Origin: Simmondsia chinensis
Taxonomy: Eukaryota; Streptophyta; Magnoliopsida; Caryophyllales; Simmondsiaceae
Direction of reading: 5' to 3'
DNA: 64,000 nucleotides
Assembly (NCBI GenBank): GCA_018398585.1
Contig: JAGTTD010000010.1
Coordinates: 947,501 to 1,011,500 of the forward strand
The translations under genes were made by a program, and so were the position numbers. Below, in pieces: positions 46,429 through 58,400 of the stretch. Under the pieces are notes generated by a model. It was not told where the DNA came from. It worked only from the letters and a program-made list of their open reading frames with translations, and did not search any database. How positions within the stretch are numbered: position 1 is the first letter of the stretch; each line of letters begins with the position of its first letter.

Positions 46429-49400
46429 CTAAGCAGCTTCGAACCTAGCCAGTCCATATCGATCTAGATCTTCGGAATATAGTACACCGTTGGCTGAAAG
46501 AAGGCGACTTAAAGCGAGGAGAAATCGTGCCTGGATTTTGAATCAATAAAGAGTTTCGTACTTAGACGACAAAGGAGCAACGATTTTAGGTGTATCGAAA
46601 GTTGTGCAAACTAGACAGATGAGAGAAGTTTCCAAGAGACGAAGGGTTTAATGGACATGGCCTGTTTGGAGAGGTCAACCTGGGCTGACTCGACCCAATC
46701 CTCGACTTGCCTGTTTGGACAGGTTGACACTAGTCAAACCCGCCTGGTGCAGGGTCGTACTAGGTTGAGTGTAGAGAAGAACTTACAGACCCTTCCTAGG
46801 TTGGTTGAGTCACTTCAGGTCACGTGTTTGACATGGGCTAAACTCATATGAGTCTAAGGGGTCAGATCCAGGTTGAGCCCAAACAGATCAAACTTGGGTT
46901 AGACCTGAGTTCGGTCTGCTCAGAACAGTTTAAACATAATCTTTTAGAAATTTTATTTGTTGAAACGACATCGTCTTATAGAGTTTCACAAAATGACATC
47001 ATTTAATGTAATTCTGTAAAAAGTTCCAATTTTATTGTTCTTTGTTTGCACAGGTTTGACCCATGATAGTTCCGACCTGGGTCTAACCGGGTCACAGGTC
47101 TTAGGGTGGGTTGGGTCGACCAAGGTCAAAACAAAAGATTTTTTTGATCCACAACCCAACACACTACGATAAACAGGTTGACCCAACCCATTGGTCACCA
47201 CTGGGGTTTATTTAGATAATCAACCAACAACAACAATCCCAGTGCTTCAAGGGCTCCCGCAAAAAGCTAGGTCGGGGGGCGAGAGGTGGGATGTAGCTGC
47301 CTTACCCCTTCAGAGTGCCTACCCTAAAGGAAGGCTATGTCCGATATTTAGATAATCAACCGTGGTTGCAAAATGTGATAATATCATGTCATATGCATAA
47401 TTTATAGTTAGGGTAGTAGCCAGAAAGGATTACATACATCTCACCCCCTGACCCTGCTTTGGTGGGAGCCCTTGTGGTGGTGGCTGTATGCGTAATTTAT
47501 ATATCGCTTTAAAGAGGAAGCCGATGCGAAAAAGACTACAAAGAGAGAGAGAAAAATTACCCATTGGAATCCAACAAGCGCACACCAACACCCAGGCAAA
47601 CCTAATCCTTGACTTCTCACTAGCTGTCATGTAAGAATATTTTATGTCAAATAATAGAAGTATTTCAAAATATTACAAAAAACTCACCGGATAAAAGAAT
47701 ATTACACCTAATCTCTCAAAGTGCTTGTAAAGGCTTTACAAGTAGATCCAGACAATGACCTCAAGCATCCCAAGCGACCGTCCCATTAGGATTGTAGTTA
47801 TAAAGCCTCAAATCATTAATATTAATAAGTTTTATATTCAAAACTTTTATATGCAGGCACTCAAAACTTTTATCATGCTTCTTGCTCTTCTTCTTCTTCT
47901 TCTCCTCCTCCTTCTTTTTCCTCAAAACTCATTAGTAATTAATTGGTGGTTTATTTGCAGGCACTCAATTACTTCAGGTTGAGGGTCCTCGGAAACAGCC
48001 TCCTTTCCACCCGGAAGGAGTAAGGCTGCGTACATCACCCCTCCCAGACCCTGCTTTCTGCGGGAGCCGCGAGGCACTGGGACTGTTGTTATTGTTGTTG
48101 TTGTATATTCAAAACTTTTATAATTTATTGTATTGGTATTTTGTCATTAAGAGAAATGTTAATATGCATAAAGGGTCCCATGAGTAAAGTTCGCTTGGAG
48201 CCCCAAAATTGTCAAGACCGACCCTGTTTACAAGGTATTAAATTATACTGCAACATTATATAAAAGAAACGGCATACCAGAAGCATGAGAGAGCCCAAAA
48301 CAAAACATCCGCTCATTGATATAGTGATAAATTTCAGGTCTCTTCCTGCCTGCATATGAACAAGAGTTCATGATAATGTTACTTTCGCTTCACGATATAT
48401 ATCATCGTGCAAAGATCCACAAAAAAGATGAAATAAAAACACGAAGGAAAGGAAAACACGAGATTTATGTGGTTTGGTTTAAAAGTTAACAAGATCAATC
48501 CACTAGTTTCCGCTCTGTTGTATACAAGTAACAAAAAGTCGAAGAAGAAGAAGAATAAGAAAAGAAAAACATTGCAACTTGTACCCTTTGTTAGGGCCAC
48601 GGCCAGAAACACTAGAATCCTAAATAGAAATAACAAACAGACAGTAGGAGAAAGGGAGAAAAAACGGGACATCAAATTTACGTGGTTCGGCCAAAGCCTA
48701 CATGCAGGAGGGAAGCACAACAATTTCACTGTTACGATAATAATACATCAGATAATTTTCAGTGCTACACATCTCATACAACCCTATTGTGTACATACAG
48801 CCAAGTACTAATCCCTAGTGTTCTATGGGCCGCCTAATGGGCAGATTTAATAAACACAAGATCGATGGAAGCATCTCAACTCAATTATTGAAATTTTTTT
48901 GACCAGTCACATACCAAAATTTTTAACCATCGATTTAGAGCCTGTTTGACCAAGTTATGAAAAAACTTTTTCTTTCTTTTTTTTTTTTTTTTTTTTTTTA
49001 AGAAACGCTTTTGTAAAAGTATGCTTTTAGTAGGGGTATTTTTGACTGAAAAAGTAATTTTTGCTTATGTTTCAGCTTTAAAAGAGAAGTATTATATTTC
49101 TACTTTTATTTAAAAGCAAAAGAACATCTTTTGTCTCCACATAAAGCACTATTCATTGTAGGACAAAAACAACTTTAAATCCTGACAAAAGGTATTTTTT
49201 CTTGAAAGAATCACTTTCTCGAAAAAGAAGCTCATCCAAACATACCCCTGGCCACATCTTCCTCCTCAACCTTCAATTTTTTGAGACACAGACGAATGAA
49301 TTCAGTTGCTCTAACATACAGGGTTAAGATTACAAAACGAGCTTCAACAAAAGCGCAAAATCTTACCAGCAAGGTGCCCTCACAGCTATGGATACCGGGG

Positions 49401-52400
49401 GTCACACATAACGCCAGGAAGTACGGAATCAACACTCTATGCATCTGCCACATAAAAGAAGCGATAAAGATAAAGATACAATATTTACGACGGTAAATGT
49501 CGTCAACAACAATGCTGCATTTTTTTTCTGATCAGCAAATAGACACCCAATGTGTCCTCTGACAGTGACAGCATTTCACTTATGAGTAATCGTTTATATT
49601 TGGTTCTCTCGCAACATGCCCGTGTAACTCATTTTAAAAGAGCTAGATGCACAGGAAGTTCACTAAATAGTTCAAGATACACATCAAATCCAAATGCTAA
49701 AAAGGAAAATAGGTCGAAAAATAGGACAAAGTGAGAACGAACCTCGCTCATCACTTCAGGATCAGGGGTGAAAAAATTAGGAATGAACCAAGGAATAAAC
49801 GTTGCAATGCTTCCTAAAATCAGGCCCACAGAAGCTCCAATAATTAAAAGCGACTTCAGCAGCATTCGGGCCTGTTTATAACACAAAATTACCAGAACTG
49901 AACATAGAAAACAAAATAGTGTTGATGCATACTAGGCATATCTCCTCAACAATATCCCTTTTGTCAGTTTTTTTTTATTTATTGAAAAAGGAAAATATTA
50001 TTAAAAGAGAACGAATGTACAAAAGGTAAAAACAAGATGTCTTCAAAATTACAACCATGCATCGTCAAAAAACCAAGAACTAATAACATAAAGTCCTCAT
50101 ATCCTTTTGTAAATTAGCTAAGGGTATTGTCAACAAAGCCCCCACTCCCAAAAAGACCCCATATTTAGTAAGAAATTAATTGGTATATATTGATCCTTCA
50201 AAATCTTAGCATTCCTTTCTAACCAAATGCATCAGAAAATCGCAATCTTGGTCGTAGAGAATAACATTAACACATCTTTCCTCTTTCCTATGCCATTCAT
50301 CAACCCCTCTCGACAGTTTTTACAAGCAAATGGAGTTGTATGTTTGTTTTTGCTCAATAAAATCCATATAAATATGCAATACAGATGCCATTACAATTGC
50401 AATAAAAGGACCGCTCAATTACCTTAACCAAGCTCCGACGGCCACCATATAGAAGCTCAGGCATAAAAGATTGTGCTGTTTGAGAGAGAGGCTCACCCCA
50501 TACACCACACATACTGAATATCTGACTCATCACCTAGACCAAGAGTTCAGTCGCAGCATAACGGCTATTAGCTATCAGTTTGTATTATGCAAAAATAGTG
50601 TAAAGCGTTATAGCATTAACATAGAGCTAACCCCTAGGGGTTGGCTCAAGTAGTAGGCACTTAGACCAAGGGCTTCATAAATCGTTGAGTATGGGATCTG
50701 AATCCTACCATTAGATGCTAATTGTTCCTTAGGGCCACCCATAGGGTTTTTAGCCCCATTTTACCTTATTGCATGAAGGGAAACTTCTGGATGTGACTAG
50801 GTGGTATGCTGGGGATGTAAGTGAACCAACTCAAGCCAAGCAACCCATTGCTTAAACCACAACTTCATAAGTCTAGACAAGCTTGAGTTTGAGCCGAACC
50901 CTTACGTAGCTTTTGGACCTTTTGTTCAAACTGAGATTGATAAGGTGCTAGTATGCTCGATCCTTAGCTCGATTGGACTCGTACTCGTTATTCTAATCGA
51001 GCCAATTTGAGTTCAATTATTGAGTCAAGCTATTCAAGCTTACTAATGAGCCATCATCCATCCCTTGTCGAGCTAATACCGAGAGTAACTAAAAGGTTCT
51101 TAACGAGCCATTAATTAGCAAACCGTTAATGGGCTCTTAACAAACTTCTAATGAATTGTTCACGAACAACATTCAAACTCGATTCATTGAGCTTATCCAG
51201 TCTGCTTAAACTTGACATATTCACTTATGGAGTCCCCAATTCAAAGATGAATGCGCCTTTAATGATTTTGAACAAAAGCAATTTATCGAACATGGTTTGC
51301 ACCCCTACATGCAACTAGGGAAACACCCTGGTCACCCATAAAATAGTTAACATAGAGCTAGTCCGACTAACCTGATGAGCAGCAATGATTTGTGTACCCA
51401 TGGATGTAGCAGAATAAATTAACAAAGAGTAGAACGCCACCTAAAGATACATCCAGATGTCAAAGTTCATACAAAATGGGACTTCAGAATTGAGATTTAA
51501 TGTGATTAGATTCGACATAGTAGCAGTTGAATAACTAACCTTTGAAACGATCGTTAAGAATACAGGAGCAGCAATTACAACTATTTCTTTAAGTTCACCA
51601 AGTGATGGAATTGAAATAGAGAAACCATTGTATCCTTTCTTATTCAACGCATCAACCATTGTGTAAGCTGCAACAATCTGAGAAAATTTTCAACTATAAG
51701 TCAAGATGAAAACAAACTCTTATCAAACAATGGCATCTCATGAAGCCTCAAGTCTAAGTTTTAAATCCTGCTATAAGGTGCAAACAAATCGGTAGAGCCA
51801 CCCACCAGGACTATACGCCCTAGCTTACCTTGTTGCACAGATAGAAACTTTCAAATAGACTATGTGCAACTAGGGATTAGTCAAGGTGCAGACAAGTTGA
51901 CCTGGACACCCCGGTTACCAAAAAGACTAAATCAGTGTTGAAAGGAGTAGAGGACATTAAAATCTTAAAAGCTAGCACACATATAACGCACCTGTGACGC
52001 CATTGTAGCCCACGCTGCACCGGCAATTCCATAGTTCAAGAACATGCAAAGTACTACATCACCAACACCGTTTATAGTGCTGGCAATTAACAAGGCCTTT
52101 AATGGCCCTACAGAATCTTTCATGCCTAGACTGGAAAACAGGACTGAGACATTAGGATACATGCAGCGAGGGACACGTTTAGTGTAAGATTTAAATTAAG
52201 GGGTTTAACCATTTCTAGTGTAACACTAAATGCAGTAATCATTATTCCATAAAAAAGCTTAAAGTTTTGGATATCTAATGAAACTAAAATACAAGCCTAA
52301 GTGCACCAATTAGTCGAGTTTGAGCTTCAATGAGCAGAGCTCAATCCTAGAGCAAACATAAATGAAGCTAAATGGGCCAAGCTTAACTCGGAAAAGCTAA

Positions 52401-55400
52401 CAGAGCAACATTTGAGCTCCACCAAGTCAAGCCAAACTCAAGCTCACAATCTCCTTGCTAGGCAAGCTTCAAGCTAAAATTTGAGCCAAACAAATTGCTA
52501 GAGAGTCGAGCCTCGAGCCTAACATATTCGGTCTCTACTTGACTTTGCTCATTTACACCCCCTACTGTTCAAATTGCAATTTCATAAGGTAGACAACATA
52601 GATGGTTAGATTCACCTCGCACTCTGAGCAACCGATCCAACAAGAATAGCAGGCCATGCTAGGGCTCTAATCTGGCAAACAGAAGCAACCATTTCAGCAA
52701 GAATCAAAGCTGAAGATTTCTTTCAGAATCAGTGCTATGGAATAAAAACCAACAGAAAAAAAAAATCAGCTCAACCCATCAATTATAGATGCGATAATAG
52801 CAAAAAAAAAGTGCCAATTTACTAGACAGGAGCTACTTGTAATTGATTTTAAAAAGCGTGAGTAGTAATCAAGCATATTAATCTTCAGCCTTTATTGGGT
52901 ACGAATATTAAGCGCCATCCTTACAAAAGAAATTCAGCAAGAATTATATGAGCAATGAAGAATGGTGATGGCCTAACCTGAATGTAAGTATTTGCAGCAG
53001 GAACAAGATGCACATTCTTTGCCCCAGTAAAAGCTGAAATTTTTGGGAAATAGAAGGGAAAAACAGAATAGATTTCCTCAGAAAGACCCTAAAGAAAAGA
53101 GAAACTCTATCTTATGTCTATTATTGGTTCTCACACGAAAATAAGCGAATAAGAAAGGCCAAGCAATCCAGCTAGCATTCCAATTTCATGACTGTTGGAA
53201 AGAGCACGCAAATTTAATAGGAGAGTAGGAGACATAAGATTTACATGGCTTGGCTTTCACATTAAGCCTACATCCACCGGAGCAGCAAGAAAATTCACTA
53301 TTTCAATTCAGCAGTGCAAGATAATTCAATCTTGCAAACGTGATGAACCACACAAAGTAAGACCCCAGCTGCACCTTTTATTACATCAAAATCACCCAGC
53401 CCGTTCTTTGGCCCTCCATCCTGACATTCACGCCACTACTCCTTTGTGGGCTTACAGGGAGAAAAAGTACCATAGAAACACACGCTCAGTCACAACCTTA
53501 GTAGGTGGTGGGGAAAACATAACAAACAGAACAAAACAAACCGAGCCACAAAACAGAGTACAAATCAACAATTGCAGCATTGCAAAGTGGGAATAATGTT
53601 GTACCAGTTATGATTACCAGTTAAAGCCCATGCACCGGATACTTTGGTAAGCATGAGCATCAGCACGCCACATGCCAAACCCACAAACAACAAGACGGAT
53701 ATCTGATGCTGGACTTGATTCTTGTCCTGCGTGAATTACAAAGCCACTCATAAGAGTATATAAGACCATACTGGAAAATAATAAGAGAGAGTGGGTAATC
53801 CCATATAATCCATAATGGGTCAGCTCTAACTGGCAAGACACTTATAAATGGCGTCTCATTAAGCGCTAAATTTGAGGTTCAAATCCTATCATTCATTGCA
53901 AATAATTCCTTCGGGTTGCCTATATGGTTTATGAGTCCCAACTTAACCTGCTGCACATAGAAAAACTTCCTTTTGTCGGTTCCAGCCTGTACAACCTAGG
54001 ATTAGTCGAGGTGCATGTATGTTGCCCCAAAATCCCCAATTACCAAAAGAAAGTCAACCAAGGATAAAAGAAAATCTCAACTTGTTAACAAATTTGAGGA
54101 TTCAAGCTTAACCTCCCTCCCAGGAACACTCTTTCCATCCCATGCACAAACACATAAGTCAAGTAACCAACTACTGTAACAGCTTAAGTTGGTAGGTTGA
54201 GAGCCATGAACAGATTTGCATTATGAAATGCCCTCTCAAGGTAATCGTCATTGTTTGAAAAGTTGATATTTGTACCTTATTTTTGGATTAAGGTTGGGAG
54301 TATCAAGTGATAGCTGATGAATGATTTATACTCTAACATCACAAACATAGTATAAACAAATCAAGGAAAATCGAGTATCCCCTTGTTCAAACTCGAGCTT
54401 GCTAAGTCTTAAAAAGTTTGAATTTGAACCAAGCTTCAAACTGAGCTTATGAACCTTTGCTCAAACTATGTTCAACAAAATACTAGTATGCCTAATACTC
54501 GGCTCATTAGTCAAATCACTCCCAGTTAAACTCATTATCAAGCCAAGCTATTTGAGCTATTATCACGCTTAAAATAGTTGTCATTTAATGAGCCATTAAC
54601 TAGCCATTATTCATCAATTACTTAGCTACAACAACAACAACAACAACAACAAAACAACCCAGTGCCTCGAAGGGCTCCCGCCTAAGCAGGGTCTGGGGGG
54701 GGTAGATGTACGCAGCCTTCCCCCTTCAGGGGGCTACCCTAAAGAAAGGCTGTTTCCGCGGACCCCCAGCCTGAGAAAGCAGTTCCGCCGCATAAAGCGA
54801 GTGACCTAGCAGCAGGAGAGAAACAAATGAGTAGGGCACACACACGGCAAGCACAACAACAAACAAACAAACACACAGACAAAAAGCAAGCTACATTGGC
54901 GTAAATCGAAGAAGAAAGAGATAGAGATAGAGGTAAAGAATGAAATAGAGATAGGGATAGGGATAGGGATAGGGATAGAGCTAGAGATAAAGATGAAGAT
55001 AGGATAGAGATACGTAAGCAAGTGGCAGCGCCAGAAGCTAGTACACCACCTACGAACGCCAGCAGGATGACGAGGCCTAGAACTAGTAAGCTCAATTACC
55101 CTACTCCAACAGGAGCCTCTATTACCCCTATACTAGCCCTCCATTGGGCCCTATCTACGGCCATCTCCTCCCGAAGGTTTAGGTGGGTGAGGTCTTGTCG
55201 GATCGTCTCCATCCATCTTTTCTTCGGCCTGCCTCTTTCTCTTCTGCCTAGCATAGTAAGGAGTTGTTCGCATCTCCTAACTGGAGCACTGTCCGGTCTC
55301 CTTCTGACATGTTCGAACCACCTCAGACGCTGCTCTCTCAATTTATCTTCAATGGAGGCTACGCCCAATTTGCCTCTTATGACGTCATTTCTGATCCTAT

Positions 55401-58400
55401 CCTTCCTTGTGTGTCCGCACATCCACCTCAGCATTCGCATCTCCGCCACCTTCCTCTTCTGTGTATGCTGTAGTTTCATTGCCCTGCACTCCGGCCCATA
55501 CGTCATGGTTGCTCTCACAACCGTCTTATAATATCTACCCTTTAGCTTCAGGGGGAACTTTCTATCATAAAGTACCGCGGAAGCCATCCTCCACTTATGC
55601 CGTCCCACTTTAATCCGATAGTTGACATCCTCGTCCACTTTGCCGTTGTGTTGTATCATGGACCCCAGGTACCTGAAGCTCTCCTTCTTCGATATGGCCT
55701 CAGAACCGATCTTGACGTCTTCCCGGCTAGGCATGGAAGAGGGATCAAACTTGAGTTCCATGTGCTCGGTCTTGGCTCTGCTTAGTCGTAAACCCTTCGA
55801 CTCCAGTACCCCTCTCCACAGTTCCAGCTTCTCATTTACCTCATCCCGCGACTCCCCCACCAACACAATGTCATCTGCAAAAAGCATGCACCAAGGTATA
55901 CATCCCTGGATGTGCCTAGTGAGCTCGTCCATAACCAGGATGAACAGATAATGGGCTCAAAGCTGACCCTTGGTGTACCCCTACTGTAATCGGGAAAGCG
56001 TCCGTCTCCCCATCCACGGTGAGCACCGTAGTCTGTGCCTCCTCGTACATGTCTCTAATGGCTCGGATGTAGGGCACGAGGATGCCTTTCCTATCCAAAA
56101 CTCTCCAAAGGATCTCCCTTGGCACTCTATCATATGCCTTTTCTAAATCAATGAAAACCATATGAAGGTCCTTTTGTCTCTCCTTGTATTGCTCTATCGT
56201 CCGCCTTAGGATGTGGATGACCTCTATTGTTGATCTTCCGGGCATAAATCCGAATTGGTTCTCGGACACCTCTGTCTGTTGCCTTACCCTCCTCTCTATG
56301 ACACGTTCCCACAACTTCAGAGTGTGGCACATTAGTTTGATACCTCAATAGTTGCCGCAGCTCTGAATGTCGCCTTTGTTCTTATATATCGGAATTAATG
56401 TGCTCTTCCTCCATTCCTCAGGCATCTTCTCCCCCAGAAGGATTTGGTTGAATGGTTTAATTAACCAACTGACGCCCTTCTGTCCAAGGCATTTCCATAC
56501 TTCTATGGGAATGCCATCTGGCCAACTGCTTTACCTCTTCCCATGAGTTTCAGGGCTTCCTTGACTTCCTCTGTGCTAATTTGCCTACAATCCCAGTGGT
56601 ACTGTTGCTCCTTCGATGTTTGAAGATCTCCTAAGGATATCTCTGTCCCTCCTTGTTCGTTGAACAGCTCGTGAAAGTACGTTTTCCACCTAGCCTTAAT
56701 TAGTTGTCTGTCCACGAATACCTGTCCATCCTCCCCTTTTATGCATTGTACTCTATCCAAGTCCCTGGTCCTCCGTTCTCTTGCTTTGGCGATTCTATAT
56801 AAGTTCCTCGCGCCCTCCTTGGTCTCCATTCTCTTGTAGAAATCCTCATACACTCTTGATTGTGCTTCTCTGACTGCTCTCTTTGCTTCTCTCCTTGCTT
56901 GCAGATACCGTTGTCGCTTATCCTCATCTCTGTCATGATCCCACTCTTTGAAACAAACTTTTTTGGCCTTAATCCTCTCTTGGACCTCCTCGCACCACCA
57001 CCATGATTCTCTGTTGCTTGGTACTCTTCCCTTTGACGTGCCGAGAACTTCTCGTGCCAGTCTTCTGATCTTTTGGGCCAGTTGGTTCCACATCGGGTTC
57101 GCGTCTCCCTCGAAGTCCCACCCGAGCTCAGCCTCCACTCTTTCCTTGTAGACCTTATACTTCTCTCCCTTTAAATCCCTCCAACGGGTATGCGTCTGCA
57201 CTGGTTTGTCGATTCTTTTGGTCCTCTTCTTAGCGTTTATATGCGCCCACAGCACCCTATGTTGTATAGACAGGTCTTCCCCTGGGGTCGCCTTGCAATC
57301 CCTGCAATCTCTTTGCACCCTTTTCCTTAATAGTATGTAGTTAATCTGTGTTCTTGTCCCACTGCTTTGGTACGTGATGATGTGCTACTCACGCTTTCTG
57401 AAGAAGGTTTTGGCCACCGTGAGGTCGTATGTGACTGCGAAGTCTAGTAGGACTTTGCCCTCTGCATTCCTGGTTCCATAGCCGAATCCTCCGTGGTACG
57501 AAGCATAACCGTCCTGCATCGCGCCAACGTGCCCATTGAAATCCCCGCCAATCATCACTTGTTCGGCTTGGGGTATGCCTTGCATCATTGTGTCTAAGTC
57601 CTCCCAGAATGTTGCCTTTTCATGCTCAGTTAGTCCAGTTTGAGGTGCGTAGGCACTAATTACATTCAATACTTCACCATCTAGGACCATCTTAATACTT
57701 ATGATTCTATCACCAGCCCTTGCTACTCCTACTACTTTATCCTTGAGGTTGCTATCCACTATGATCCTTACTCCATTCCTTCCTCTGACCTTGCCCACAT
57801 ACCAGAGTTTATGCCCCAGCACATCCCTGGCTTTCGCGCCAACCCATTTGGTCTCTTGCAGACATAGGATGTTGATCTTTCTCTTCATCATCATTGGGCC
57901 ACCTCGAAACTCTTCTTCGTTAGAGTCCCGACATTTAGTGTCCCTAGTCTCAAGTTCCCCGTCCCCTTTTGCCTCTCCCTCCCCCTCCCCCTCCCCCTCC
58001 CCAACCCCTTTGAAGATGGCCTCACTCTCTGAGTTCCATAGCTGGTAACGTTCATGAACGAGCACTATCGCAGGTGAGCGATCAACATAGACACGAAACC
58101 TATTATGACATATACGCACGAAAGTACCGCCTCAGTCAATAATATAACACTATTCAAATAATGAAAGGAGAAAGTACCAAGTGGGAAATACCCACCAACG
58201 GCAAATTAAAACACTGCCCTACTGTAGTATAGGATAGATCAAACCTGGGCCTGGTGCGTTGTTGATACTCTGACCCAGCTAATACTTACCTGGGCCCGCT
58301 CTTGGTTGCCGGTTGCGGGCTGTGGGCTTTGGAGTGGGGTCGGTGGTGGTGGTGGTGATCAGGGGCTGGTGGTGGTGGAGGTGAGTGGGGTGGAGTGAGG

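Larger units (their letters stand above)
46531..47560 (-). other. MATE intron 13 with GGTTGACC-rich repeat
   Basis: 'gttgaccc' and 'gggtcgacc'-type motifs at 46650-46930 and 47040-47190 appear in opposing orientation around an AT-rich centre, and 'cctgtttgg' sits at both sides. It looks like another foldback element. It also holds two small tail inserts (47228-47342, 47402-47487). Confidence 0.5.

Noticed and set aside
48379..48811. ORFs of 114-116 codons in a MATE intron
   Set aside because: Hydrophobic or Lys-rich low-complexity products over AT-rich repeat sequence, no family, and located inside an intron.
55022..55951. Plus-strand ORFs of 169 and 109 codons opposite the LINE
   Set aside because: Antisense shadows of the reverse transcriptase ORF.
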